A stretch of DNA of 21,466 nucleotides from DASZCR01 sp035942915 (GCA_035942915.1 DASZCR010000030.1:1-21466), one strand, 5' to 3'; numbered from the stretch's first letter, positions 1 through 8,132 are shown. Numbers and translations: made by a program. Notes: generated from the letters alone by a model not told the origin.

Positions 1-1
1 T

Positions 2-916
2 GTCGATACAGACCTCGTGCTCGTCGATGTGCTGGTGACGGACGCCGAAGGGCGACCGGTCAGGAATCTGCGCCCGGAAGATTTCAAGGTCTACGAAGAC
101 GGAGAGCCGCGTGAGGTGGCCTTCTTCAACGTCGAGCGCAAAGGCGGCGTCGAGCGCCCCGTCGCGGTCGTCTTCGCGGTTGACGTGTCGGGCAGCATGA
201 CGGTCGAGGAGATGCTCAGGTTGCAGACGGCGATGCGCGCCTTCTCGAAGGGCATGGCCGAGCGTCCGGCGTCGTTTGCGCTGATGAGTTTCGGCATGAA
301 CGCCAAAATCCATCAGCCGTTCACGAGCGACCCGGAGAAACTCAACCGCGCTTTCGAGCGTCTCGCCCGCGAAATCGAAGGGCTTTCGACGCACACCTAC
401 GACGCCGTTGACGACGCGATTCGACTGCTCGTCCGCAGCGCGCCGCGCACGCGCGAACGGCGCTTGATGAAACGCGCCGTTGTCGTCGTTACGGACGGCT
501 TCCCCGTCGGCGACACGGTTTCGCCGAAGACGGTCATCGAACGCGCCAACGCGGCCGAGGTGAGCGTCTACACGGTGACGCTTCCCTCGTATTCGCGGCT
601 GCTCGCTCCGGCCGAACGGGCGCGTGCGCCGTTGCCGACGCCGCTCGACGTAAGCGGGCTGGCCGAGAAGACTGGCGGCACGAGCATCTACGCCACCGAG
701 AAGGACTACACGCCGCTCTTCAAGGCGCTGGCCGAGGAGGTCACGTCAACCTACGTGCTGGCCTTCTACCCGCCCGAACAGAACCGCCGCGACGGACGCT
801 TCCACACCATCCGCATCGAAGCCCCGCGCGGCTACACCGTCCGCCAGAGCCGCATGGGCTATCAGGCAGAGGGCGCGCCGCAGGGCAGCCGCTCGAAGTC
901 CGAAGGCAGCCGTTAA
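2..916 (+). CDS. VWFA-related secreted protein, 3' part (5' end outside window)
   Basis: This is the C-terminal part of a von Willebrand factor A-type protein. The frame is open to the left edge (V-D-T-D-L precedes the GTG at 17), so that GTG is not the true start. The visible part opens with the VLVTDAEGRPVRNLRPEDF segment typical of the VWFA-related domain common in Acidobacteriota. A metal-ion-dependent adhesion site follows: DVSGSM (about residue 60 of the visible part), a downstream threonine in STHTYDAVDDAI, and the aspartate of VVVVTDGFP. The chain ends in a beta-rich segment (STYVLAFYPP) and a polar Ser/Arg tail. Family knowledge suggests an exported, metal-dependent protein-binding domain; the partner is unknown. 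A signal peptide would lie upstream of the window. The gene converges on the LysW-like gene at 1058. Confidence 0.85.
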   Translation, partial: VDTDLVLVDVLVTDAEGRPVRNLRPEDFKVYEDGEPREVAFFNVERKGGVERPVAVVFAVDVSGSMTVEEMLRLQTAMRAFSKGMAERPASFALMSFGMNAKIHQPFTSDPEKLNRAFERLAREIEGLSTHTYDAVDDAIRLLVRSAPRTRERRLMKRAVVVVTDGFPVGDTVSPKTVIERANAAEVSVYTVTLPSYSRLLAPAERARAPLPTPLDVSGLAEKTGGTSIYATEKDYTPLFKALAEEVTSTYVLAFYPPEQNRRDGRFHTIRIEAPRGYTVRQSRMGYQAEGAPQGSRSKSEGSR

Positions 917-956
917 TTTCCGTCGGTCATTTAAATAAGGGAATCAATCAGGCGAA

Positions 957-1025
957 AGGCGGCAGGCCGTAGCGTGCGAACAGAGCATGAGAGAACTGCT
1001 GTTCGGCGCGTCCGGTCTGCCGCCT
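957..1025. repeat. Nested inverted repeat between convergent genes
   Basis: The outer arms 957-969 and 1013-1025 pair at 12 of 13 positions (AGGCGGCAGGCCG with CGGTCTGCCGCCT). The inner arms 977-983 and 999-1005 (CGAACAG/CTGTTCG) pair perfectly. Seven unpaired bases lie on each side between the two stems. The element lies in the 141-base gap between two convergent genes, so it could act as a bidirectional transcription end. It lacks a U-run, so a REP-like element is equally possible. Confidence 0.55.
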
Positions 1026-1057
1026 CGCTGTTGGTGGTTCAGCGTTGAGGCTGTTCG

Positions 1058-1246
1058 TCAGTATTCGTCTTCGTCTTCCTCGTCGTCGTCGAGGTCTTCA
1101 TCATCGACGATGTCGAGTTCGACGGGGTCAAGCCCGACGATTTCTAATCCGCTGCCGCACTCCTCGCAGGTGACGGTGTCTCCTTTATCGGAGTCCGTAT
1201 CGACGTGAACGTCGGCGTCGCATTCAGGGCAGGTTCCGGTCGGCAC
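1058..1246 (-). CDS. LysW-like zinc-ribbon protein without C-terminal Glu
   Basis: This is a 62-residue acidic protein. The start chosen is the GTG at 1246 because AAGGAGAGG lies just upstream; a longer frame reaching 1405 has no such support and adds an Arg-rich, non-family leader. Cysteines 6, 9, 27 and 30 form a CPEC...CEEC zinc ribbon, followed by GLEIVGLDPVELD. This matches the LysW amino-group carrier family of lysine/arginine biosynthesis (about 54-60 residues). Classical LysW ends in EDWGE, and the terminal glutamate carries the substrate. This protein instead ends in a long Asp/Glu run finishing DEDEY. No lysX/argX-type ligase or other carrier-pathway gene is in the window. It may be a carrier processed at its tail or a diverged acidic zinc-ribbon adaptor. 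Family membership is fairly secure; function is not. Confidence 0.8.
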   Translation of the reverse strand: MPTGTCPECDADVHVDTDSDKGDTVTCEECGSGLEIVGLDPVELDIVDDEDLDDDEEDEDEY

Positions 1247-1250
1247 TGTT

Positions 1251-1259
1251 CCTCTCCTT
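1251..1259 (-). promoter_or_regulatory. Shine-Dalgarno of the LysW-like gene
   Basis: The minus strand reads AAGGAGAGG, then AACA, then the GTG start. This strong site decides the start of the short zinc-ribbon protein. Confidence 0.75.
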
Positions 1260-1340
1260 CTGGCGCTTGTTCTCCGGCGAAGGCGCTCGCGGCCTGAGTT
1301 GCTACCGCACACCTCCGCGTTTAAAAAATTGAGTTGCGAC

Positions 1341-1369
1341 AATCTACCCGCCCACGCCCCTTTTTGCAA
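1341..1369 (-). promoter_or_regulatory. Candidate sigma-70 promoter of the LysW-like gene
   Basis: The minus strand shows TTGCAA (1369-1364), a 17-base spacer, then TAGATT (1346-1341). Each hexamer matches the consensus at 4 of 6 bases. Transcription would begin near 1334, giving a leader of about 88 bases. Confidence 0.35.
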
Positions 1370-1391
1370 TACGCTCGCGTACACAAAAAGG
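1359..1391. terminator. Possible terminator hairpin after the propeller/PHP gene
   Basis: CCTTTTTG (1359-1366) pairs with CAAAAAGG (1384-1391), enclosing TACGC/GCGTA-type inner pairing. It starts 16 bases after the stop of the gene at 1407. T-rich stem strands occur on both sides, but there is no unpaired U-tract, so termination is only suggested. Confidence 0.35.
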
Positions 1392-1406
1392 CCGCCACGT
1401 CTCACT

Positions 1407-3854
1407 CTAGCGCGCGTGCCCTTCGAGAATCGTGCGCGCCTCGCTGAAGCGTCGCTTCAATTGGGCGACGGGCGCGCCCGCGTATCCTTCGTCGAGTCTC
1501 TTTTCGGCCACGTCCATCCAGCGCAGCAGGTCTTGCGCCGCACGACGCGCGGCGTCGCGGTCTGAACTGCCGATGCGACCGAACCAGACGGGCGCGGTGT
1601 GGGCAAACGGATAGCTGTCCATGAAGGGCGGCTTCGTCGCGCCGCCGTAGATGCGCGCGGCAATCCAGCCGCCGCGCGGCACATTAATTCGCCCGTTGAG
1701 CGTCTTGTGTCCGGCCGCGTCAAGCCCCTTGCCGCTCCACACGACCGCTCCGTTGATGAGAATCTCGACCTTCTCGACAGGCAGAGACGACCACGCGTCC
1801 AGCTTCCACTCGACCGCGCGTCCCTGCGCGGCGGAGACGACGCCGCCCGCTTCGACGCCATCGACGCTGAACTTCACAAACGGCCCATTGGTGACGAAGC
1901 TGCGCCCGCGCCTGACGGCTGCAAGATAGTTCGTCAGGTTCATCGCCCCTTCGGGTTTGGCATAGATGCGCGTCGAGCCGATAGCCATCGTGCGATAGAA
2001 GTTGTGCATCGTGTCGCTCCCGGCCGAAGACGCGATGGGCAGACCGAGATTGAGCAGGCGATACCACGCCTCGCTCGTTCCCAACTCGTCGCTCCACAGA
2101 CACGCGACTTCCAGTGTGTCAACGTCTCCGAGCACGGCGTCGGGAACGAGTTCGAGAGGCATCCCGGCCGGACTGCCCTGCGGCGGAAAGGGGTCGCGCC
2201 CGGAGACGGGGTGGACGTAAGAGTTGAGTCCGCCGTGTTCGCGCGCGAATCTGAGGGCGACCGAGTTCGGCAGGTCGAGCCGGTCGTAGACCGGATAACC
2301 GGGGCCGTGATACCACGGGAAGAACAAGGAATCTGCGCCGACGATGCCGACGTGTCCGAGAAAATGCGAGCGCACTTCCTGCGCGAAGTGGAGGTAGGGC
2401 GGCTCGGCCGTGCGACGCCAGTTCCACCACTCGACATCGATGAAACGCGTATGCAGGTTGGCGAGTTGCGGCGTCGCGAGGTCGAGCGCCTCAGCCTTCA
2501 TGTCGAGCACGATGTCTTCGGGCGTGAGCAGATAAGGGCCGCCGTAGTTGAGATGTGAATGGAGGTCGGCCGCGTACCAGCCTTCGGCCGACGGACGCCA
2601 CACCGGAGCCGGTATCTCAATCTCCAACACCTCTTCGCGCCCGCCCCGCACCGTGCGCGACGCGCTGACCGCCGCGCTCGCGTGCCCGTGCGCCGCCGTT
2701 ACGCGCAACTCACCGAGCGGGACTTCCAACGTCGTGACGCCCGGCGTGTAGAAGAAGACCATGCCGTTCTGTCCGTCGAAACGCGGCTGCCCGACATCAG
2801 GGAGCAGAGGATGTCCCTGCCGGTCAACGACCGACAGTCGCGCAGGCGCGTGCATCGTCTCGCCCGCGCGTCTTGTTTTGACCGTCACGCGCACGGTCGG
2901 TTCGCCCCAGTTCCACACGACGGGCGAGACCTCTGCGGGCGTTCCGCCTGTCGCCGCGATGCGGAAGACGCGCAGGCGCTCGTCCGCGTCCGGCTCGACG
3001 AAATAGACGTGCGCGCCGTCGGCGCTCCACGCAGGCATCAGCGGATAGCGCAGTTCGCGCGCAAGCTGCACGCTCTGGCCGCCCCTCACGTCCATCAGCC
3101 ACAGTTGCCAACGGTCTTGCGCAGGCATGTTGGCGACGAAGCTGCGGCCGTCCGGCTTGAGCGCCGGGCGAAGCTGCGAGGCGATGCCCTCCTCGCGCAG
3201 GACGCGGCGCGTCCCGTCGCTTAGGTCGAGCAGTGAAATCGTGTCGATGTAACCGAGTTTGGCGATGTAGAGCAGTTGCGTGTCGCCGGGCAGCGGTTGC
3301 GGTTGAAACTCATTCCCACGTTCCGTCGTCAGACGCTTGCGCTCGCCCGTCGCGATGTCGATGCGCCAGAGGTCGAGGTCGCCGCTTTCGGCCGAACTGT
3401 AGAAGACGGAGCGACCGTCGCGCGCGAAGGACGGGTCGAGGTCGAGCGCCGGAGTATCGACGAGCGTCCGCTCTCTGCCGCTCGCGACCTCAAGCAGAAC
3501 GATGCTCGTGTCCTTCGTGTCGTCTCTGACGAAAGCAATCTGCCTGCCGTCGGGCGACCACGCGGGACGCGAGTCGAGCGCCGCGCCGCGCGTGATGCGA
3601 CGGGCTTCGCGCGTCGTCGTGTCCATCAACCAGAGCCAGCCGCGCGAGGCGAGTGCGAGCGTGCGTCCGTCGGGAGATGGCGCGGGGTCGGTCACGCCCT
3701 GATTGAGCGTCGGCAGGTTGTAGCCTTCCAGATAAATCTGGTGACCGGAGTTGGCGAGCCTCGGATAGCGATGCGTCCATTGTCCGTAGACCGCGCCGAC
3801 GGCCAACGTCGAAAGCAGCGCGGCACAACAGACGCGTGCGAGTGTACGTCTCAT
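1407..3854 (-). CDS. Secreted WD40-like propeller / CehA-McbA-type PHP metallohydrolase
   Basis: This is an 815-residue exported protein. I chose the ATG at 3854 because a signal peptide (MRRTLARVCCAALLSTLAVGAVYG) begins there; a TTG at 3893 only adds 13 polar residues. Residues of about 45-310 hold six PD40/TolB-like blades (SPDGRTLALAS, SPDGRQIAFV, RDGRSVFYSS, SADGAHVYFV and similar). A beta-rich linker follows. From about residue 425 there is a PHP-type metallohydrolase of the CehA/McbA group. Its likely metal ligands are D430/H432/H434 (DLHSH), H548 (HPVSG) and D614/H617 (GSDTMHN). CehA and McbA hydrolyse the carbamate ester carbaryl, but homologues act on varied or unknown substrates, so no substrate is assigned. 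The gene follows the SH3-like secreted protein gene by 48 bases and is probably cotranscribed. The product is probably periplasmic or extracellular. Confidence 0.82.
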   Translation of the reverse strand: MRRTLARVCCAALLSTLAVGAVYGQWTHRYPRLANSGHQIYLEGYNLPTLNQGVTDPAPSPDGRTLALASRGWLWLMDTTTREARRITRGAALDSRPAWSPDGRQIAFVRDDTKDTSIVLLEVASGRERTLVDTPALDLDPSFARDGRSVFYSSAESGDLDLWRIDIATGERKRLTTERGNEFQPQPLPGDTQLLYIAKLGYIDTISLLDLSDGTRRVLREEGIASQLRPALKPDGRSFVANMPAQDRWQLWLMDVRGGQSVQLARELRYPLMPAWSADGAHVYFVEPDADERLRVFRIAATGGTPAEVSPVVWNWGEPTVRVTVKTRRAGETMHAPARLSVVDRQGHPLLPDVGQPRFDGQNGMVFFYTPGVTTLEVPLGELRVTAAHGHASAAVSASRTVRGGREEVLEIEIPAPVWRPSAEGWYAADLHSHLNYGGPYLLTPEDIVLDMKAEALDLATPQLANLHTRFIDVEWWNWRRTAEPPYLHFAQEVRSHFLGHVGIVGADSLFFPWYHGPGYPVYDRLDLPNSVALRFAREHGGLNSYVHPVSGRDPFPPQGSPAGMPLELVPDAVLGDVDTLEVACLWSDELGTSEAWYRLLNLGLPIASSAGSDTMHNFYRTMAIGSTRIYAKPEGAMNLTNYLAAVRRGRSFVTNGPFVKFSVDGVEAGGVVSAAQGRAVEWKLDAWSSLPVEKVEILINGAVVWSGKGLDAAGHKTLNGRINVPRGGWIAARIYGGATKPPFMDSYPFAHTAPVWFGRIGSSDRDAARRAAQDLLRWMDVAEKRLDEGYAGAPVAQLKRRFSEARTILEGHAR

Positions 3855-3902
3855 AGCGTTTACTTCATCCGTCAACTGTAGGGAATTGTGCAAGAGCGAA
3901 TC

Positions 3903-4691
3903 TTATAGCCGATTATCTGTGCGCCCGCAACACTCTGCCCGCCGCCCGTGCGCCGACAGACGCGCACGCGCCTCCTCTGCTTCGGGGCTGCGCGGGTGGC
4001 GACGCACTATCTCGCGCCACGCCGCGCCGTCGTAGTCGAACTGCCGCGTCGCACGGTCGAAGACGAAGCGCACGCCGTTGCGGTTGTAGCGGTCGAGGCC
4101 GTTGAAGTTGAGGAAATAGCTGTGCGGCGGCGCGTCGCCCGCACGCATCTCGCCGTCGTCGAGTCGGCGCAGGGCATCTCGCGTGAGGCGAGCGGCGGCA
4201 GAGGCCGCCGCGTCCGCGTAGAGCAAAAGGACTGCCGGGCGCAGGCGCGACGACGGGAAGTGTTCGAGGAAGAGGCGCGCCCGCTCAATCCTGTCGAACT
4301 CCTCCGAGCCTCGTATCAGTCGCAGCAGACGCTCGTCGTCGCCCGCGCGACCCGCAGAGACGAACGCCTCGCCCTGCATCCACCCGGATGTGCGCCGCGT
4401 GACGGCGACGCGATAGAAGGTCACGCCGTCGCCGTCGCGCCGCGCGCCTGTGAGAGCGACGAGACGCCCGCGTCCAATCCTGCGCAGGAGCGTCGCCGTC
4501 AGGTCTGGCGCATCGCGCAGAGCCGAGAGCCGTTCATCGACGACGACGGCCATGCGCCCGCCGACGGTCAACGGCCGTCGTCTTTTGGCCGCCGCCTCCT
4601 GAGCGCAGAAGAAAAGTTGACAGACGATTAAGGTCGCGGCGACGAACAGGATTTTTGAGAACGCTGTCGAGATGTTGTGACGTTGCGGCAT
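3903..4691 (-). CDS. Secreted SH3-like domain protein of unknown function
   Basis: This 262-residue protein begins with a signal peptide (hydrophobic stretch around residues 14-30, FSKILFVAATLIVCQLFF, then AQEAAAK). Residues of about 45-110 resemble a bacterial SH3 domain (RLSALRDAPDLTATLLRRI ... SGWMQGEAFV), a fold that often binds peptidoglycan or other surface ligands. The rest is Arg/Ala-rich and mostly helical, with FLEHFPSSRLRPAVLLLYADA and REIVRRHPRSPEAEEARARL resembling tetratricopeptide or Sel1-like helices. GGAGGAGG lies 13 bases before the ATG, a long spacing. The gene is 99 bases downstream of ruvC and 48 bases upstream of the propeller/PHP gene, both on the same strand. I recognise no named family. 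A periplasmic scaffold or cell-wall-associated protein is a guess. Confidence 0.7.
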   Translation of the reverse strand: MPQRHNISTAFSKILFVAATLIVCQLFFCAQEAAAKRRRPLTVGGRMAVVVDERLSALRDAPDLTATLLRRIGRGRLVALTGARRDGDGVTFYRVAVTRRTSGWMQGEAFVSAGRAGDDERLLRLIRGSEEFDRIERARLFLEHFPSSRLRPAVLLLYADAAASAAARLTRDALRRLDDGEMRAGDAPPHSYFLNFNGLDRYNRNGVRFVFDRATRQFDYDGAAWREIVRRHPRSPEAEEARARLSAHGRRAECCGRTDNRL

Positions 4692-4790
4692 GGCTGGTCT
4701 GAGTCCTCCTCCGTTGAGAGAGTGTTTGCGGGAGGCGACCGTGCCGCGCGTTCGTGCGCGTGTGTCTGGCGGGTGGGTGTGGGGTGGGAT

Positions 4791-5357
4791 TTAGCGAGGC
4801 GCGCGGCGGCGCGGGGTCGCAGCTAACAGGGCTTCGAGTTTGGCGCGCGCGGGCGGCATCTTCCGTGTCGTGGAAGGTGCGCCGGTTGCGCCCGCGTGGT
4901 GGAAATGGCAGATGGCGACGGCGAGCGCGTCCGAAGCGTCGAAGGGCGTGGGCAGCGTCTTCAGAGAGAGCAGCACGCGCACCATCTCTTGCACCTGATG
5001 CTTCTCGGCCGCGCCGTAGCCGACGATAGTGGCTTTGACGAGACGCGGCGCGTACTCGGCAATTTCGCATCCGGCGCGCGCGGCGGCGACGAGCACGACG
5101 CCGCGCACGTGGCCGAGTTTCAACGCCGTCTGCGCGTTGAGGGCGAAGAACGCCTCCTCGACAGCGCACACGTCAGGACGAAAACGCTCAATCAGGCTTT
5201 CGACGCCCGCGTGGATTTTCAACAGACGCGCGGGGAAACGCTCGCGCGGGCTGGCCTTGACCGTCCCGTACTCGACGAGACGATAACGGCGGCCGTCGCC
5301 TTCGACGACGCCCCATCCCGTCGTCTCGCTTCCCGGATCAATACCTAAAACGCGCAC
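4791..5357 (-). CDS. ruvC: Crossover junction endodeoxyribonuclease RuvC
   Basis: This 188-residue protein is the Holliday-junction resolvase, which nicks four-way junctions symmetrically together with RuvAB in recombinational repair. It begins with the RNase H-like signature RVLGIDPGSETTGWGVV. The four acidic catalytic residues appear as D7, E67 (VEE, residues 66-68), D140 and D143 (FDASDALAVAICH). The family is usually about 160-180 residues; the extra length is an Arg/Ala/Pro-rich C-terminal tail. The start is GTG, preceded by AAGG-type purine-rich sequence. No ruvA or ruvB lies in the window. yebC, a frequent ruvC neighbour in other bacteria, lies 2 kb upstream on the same strand with a serine hydrolase gene between. 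The gap to that hydrolase is 59 bases. Confidence 0.96.
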   Translation of the reverse strand: MRVLGIDPGSETTGWGVVEGDGRRYRLVEYGTVKASPRERFPARLLKIHAGVESLIERFRPDVCAVEEAFFALNAQTALKLGHVRGVVLVAAARAGCEIAEYAPRLVKATIVGYGAAEKHQVQEMVRVLLSLKTLPTPFDASDALAVAICHFHHAGATGAPSTTRKMPPARAKLEALLAATPRRRAPR

Positions 5358-5416
5358 GCACCTTTATACCTTAACCGTCGTCGGTTTTTGAAGTTTAAGT
5401 TTCGGCGACGGACGTT

Positions 5417-7147
5417 TCAGGAGGCGCGCCGTTTGACGAAGGCGATGTTCTTAACGCGTCCTGCGCCGACCATCATCGCTTCGACCTGATTCTGCGCGTT
5501 GCGTTTGAACTTCAAAGTCAGGAAGCCCGCTCTGAATTCGTCCTTGACGGTCGGCTCGACGACCGCTCCTTCCGGGTCATAGCCGATTCTCAACATCAAT
5601 TGTCCGTCTTTCACGACGACCCTGTGCGTCGCGCCGAGTTCGGCGCTGTAGTATTCGCCCGCGTACTCGGCCAACTGCGCGACGGTCGGCGTCGCCGCTT
5701 CGACGCTGCGAAAGACCGTCGGCGGCCCCGCGTTGGTCACAACCTCCATCCGTCGCGGCTCGCCCGCAGCGGCCGGTTTGAAAGTGACATCGACCTCGGC
5801 CGGAACGTTGAGCATGCGAAAGCGGTCGGCGGCCAGCGGCGCGAGTTCTGATTCATTACCGATGCCGCGCACGTAAAAGAGCTTGCCGTCTCGCAACTCG
5901 ACGCGGCGGTAGCTGCCCGCGCGCTCGTCGTAATAGAACCCTGCTTTGTCGGCCAACTCCTGCGGCGAAAGTTTGACGAAGTTGGGGGCGAGCGTCTTCT
6001 GCGGCGCTGACCCGTTGGCGGTGGCGGCCGGAGTCTTCAACTGCTCGCCGAGATAAATTTCCGCCACCCTCTGCGCCATCAGCGTCGGGTTTGCGCCGCC
6101 GAAATTCGAGAGACAGATGACGGACAGCTTCTGCTCAGGAAAGCGAATCATGTCGGCGCGATAGCCCGCCCACGCGCCGCTATGGCTGACCATTGGCAGC
6201 CCCTTGTAGTCGCCGACCACCAGCCCGGCAGCATACGGCAGAGACTCGCCGCTGTTGAGTTTGCCCGTCGTCAGCATCGCTTTGACGAAGTCCGCGCCGC
6301 CGCCGAGTTTGTTGTCGTAGAAGTTCGCGTCCCAGAGCGCGAGGTCTTCGACGGTCGTCATCAACGCGCCGTCGCCGACGACGTGGAAGATTGACATGCC
6401 GAGGCGCAAGCCCGCCCCTTCAGGCGCATAACCGATAGCACGATTCTTGACTATCTCCGTCGTATCGTCGTGAAAGTGCGTGTTCTTCATGCCGAGCGGG
6501 CGGAAGATGTGCTCGTCTGCGAAGGCGCGCAAGGATTTGCCGCTCGCGCGTTTGATGATTGTTCCGAGAAGGAAATAGCCGGAGTTGCTGTAGAGATGTT
6601 CGTCGCCGGGTTTGAAGTTGAGCGCCTCCTGCCGTGCGATGAGTTCGATGACCTGCTCGTCCGGGTAGTCGTTCAGGGGCGAGAGGTCGGCGAGCCGCAT
6701 CAGCGTCAGGTAATCGCGCACGCCGCTCGTGTGATGAAGCAGATGACGGATGGTGACGGGCGCTTCGTACTTGCGCATTTCGGGCAGGTACTTGCGCACG
6801 TCGTCGTCGAGCGAGAGCTTTCCCTGTTGCGCGAGCAGGAGAATCGAGGCGGCCGTAAACTGCTTGGCGGTCGAGCCGATGTCGAAGACCGAGGCGGGCG
6901 ACAGTTTCACGTCGCGTTCGAGGTCGGCCATGCCGTAGCCTCGCGCGTGAATGATACGACCGTCGCGGACGACGGCGACGACGTAGCCGGGCGTGTCGGC
7001 GCGGTTCCACTCGGCGAAAAGCTTATCGACGCGCGCGCTCTGGTCGGAAGCGCCCGACGGTGGCTGCGCGGCGACCTCAGCGCCGCACGAGAGCGAGAGC
7101 ATGATGATGAAGACGAAGAATTTCAGGCACGCTTGTTCGAGTCTCAT
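5417..7147 (-). CDS. Secreted class C beta-lactamase-like serine hydrolase
   Basis: This 576-residue protein begins with a signal peptide (hydrophobic residues 9-20, likely cleavage after EVAAQ). The cysteine at 21 does not sit in a good lipobox, so signal peptidase I processing is preferred. Residues of about 40-365 form the beta-lactamase/penicillin-binding fold (class C, Pfam Beta-lactamase). The motifs are S92-x-x-K95 (GSTAKQF), Y186-S-N188 (HLYSNSGYF) and H322-S-G324 (SHSGAWAGY, the position of KTG). The remaining 200 residues are beta-rich, with a lipocalin-like repeat (LAEYAGEYYSAELGATHRVV) common in such hydrolases. It may be an esterase, D-aminopeptidase or PBP4*-like enzyme; the motifs alone do not show antibiotic hydrolysis. 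AAGGA lies 11 bases before the ATG. The gene sits between yebC and ruvC. Confidence 0.9.
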   Translation of the reverse strand: MRLEQACLKFFVFIIMLSLSCGAEVAAQPPSGASDQSARVDKLFAEWNRADTPGYVVAVVRDGRIIHARGYGMADLERDVKLSPASVFDIGSTAKQFTAASILLLAQQGKLSLDDDVRKYLPEMRKYEAPVTIRHLLHHTSGVRDYLTLMRLADLSPLNDYPDEQVIELIARQEALNFKPGDEHLYSNSGYFLLGTIIKRASGKSLRAFADEHIFRPLGMKNTHFHDDTTEIVKNRAIGYAPEGAGLRLGMSIFHVVGDGALMTTVEDLALWDANFYDNKLGGGADFVKAMLTTGKLNSGESLPYAAGLVVGDYKGLPMVSHSGAWAGYRADMIRFPEQKLSVICLSNFGGANPTLMAQRVAEIYLGEQLKTPAATANGSAPQKTLAPNFVKLSPQELADKAGFYYDERAGSYRRVELRDGKLFYVRGIGNESELAPLAADRFRMLNVPAEVDVTFKPAAAGEPRRMEVVTNAGPPTVFRSVEAATPTVAQLAEYAGEYYSAELGATHRVVVKDGQLMLRIGYDPEGAVVEPTVKDEFRAGFLTLKFKRNAQNQVEAMMVGAGRVKNIAFVKRRAS

Positions 7148-7388
7148 GACGGACGTTTTCCTTGACGACAGAAGCGAAAAGTTGCCCGCATCCGCACTGC
7201 GACGCGGGAGACGAAGAAGTTGTGGCCTTATACGGACGGCGGGGGAGAATGGTTCTCAGAGAGTAGAGACGGCGGGCGGCGCAGCGGCTGTCGGAATTTA
7301 CTGCTTATCGGAATAACAGTTGTTGTCTGAATAACCGTCGGGGCAGCAGGCTTACTTTCTGCCCCGCCAATCAACGCGCTCTTGAGCT

Positions 7389-8132
7389 TCAAGCTCCGGC
7401 CATGTCGGCCTCGTCCATGTCGAAGTTGGCGGAGACCTTCTGCACGTCGTCGTGGTCTTCGAGCGCCTCCATCAGTTTGACCATCTGGCGAGCTTCAGCG
7501 CCTTCGAGCTTCTTGTATTCTTTCGGCACCATCTCGACCTCAGCCACCTGCGGCTCGATGCCCGCGCGCTTGACGGCTTCGAGCACCGCGTCGAAGTCTT
7601 CGGGCGAAGTGATAATCTCGAAGTTGTCCTCGTCGTCGCGCAGGTCTTCTGCGCCCGCGTCCGTCACTATCTCGAACAACTCATCCTCCGGCTTCGCAGA
7701 CTTCTCGACGACGATGTAGCCCTTCTTCTCGAACATCCAGTTGACCGCGCCGGAGGTGCCTAAGTTGCCGCCGTTCTTGGCAAAGATGTGGCGGATTTCG
7801 GCGACCGTGCGGTTGCGGTTGTCCGTCATCGAATCGACCATCACGGCGACGCCGCCCGGCCCGTAGCCCTCGTAGGTAATCTCCTCGTAGGACACGCCCT
7901 CCTCCTCGCCCGTGCCGCGTCGGATGGCGCGCGCGATGGTGTCGTTCGGCATGTTCGCGCCTTTAGCGTCCGAGACGGCCTTTCGCAGACGCGCGTTGGC
8001 GTCCGGGTCGCCGCCGCCCGTGCGCGCCGCCACCGTAATCTCCTTAATCAGCTTCGTGAAAATCTTGCCGCGCTTGGCGTCTAATGCGCCCTTCTTGTGC
8101 TTGATAGTATGCCACTTGGAATGTCCAGACAT
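7389..8132 (-). CDS. yebC: YebC/PmpR/TACO1 family protein
   Basis: This 247-residue protein is full length for the YebC/TACO1 family. The signature N-terminus is MSGHSKWHTIKHKKGALDAK, followed by AKGANMPNDTIARAIRRGTG. Further family blocks are EGYGPGGVAVMVDSMTDNRNRT and GGNLGTSGAVNWMFEKKGYI. It ends in an acidic tail (ALEDHDDVQKVSANFDMDEADM). Members were first described as DNA-binding regulators. More recent work on bacterial YebC and mitochondrial TACO1 points to relief of ribosome stalling at proline stretches. The product is cytoplasmic. AAGGA precedes the ATG by about 12 bases. A GAGCTT-C-AAGCTC palindrome overlaps the stop codon. The gap to the DUF167 gene upstream is 106 bases, so separate transcription is possible. 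Confidence 0.96.
   Translation of the reverse strand: MSGHSKWHTIKHKKGALDAKRGKIFTKLIKEITVAARTGGGDPDANARLRKAVSDAKGANMPNDTIARAIRRGTGEEEGVSYEEITYEGYGPGGVAVMVDSMTDNRNRTVAEIRHIFAKNGGNLGTSGAVNWMFEKKGYIVVEKSAKPEDELFEIVTDAGAEDLRDDEDNFEIITSPEDFDAVLEAVKRAGIEPQVAEVEMVPKEYKKLEGAEARQMVKLMEALEDHDDVQKVSANFDMDEADMAGA

Noticed and set aside
4534..5169. Minus-strand frame overlapping ruvC and the SH3-like gene
   Set aside because: Arg-rich out-of-frame translation that crosses two supported genes.
7075..7147. Lipoprotein signal in the serine hydrolase (Cys21)
   Set aside because: The residues before the Cys are S-L-S, not a lipobox; cleavage after AAQ by signal peptidase I fits better.
7330..7388. GGGGCAG...CTGCCCC hairpin after yebC as a terminator
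   Set aside because: The stem is real but short with a 12-base loop, and no U-run follows on the minus strand.
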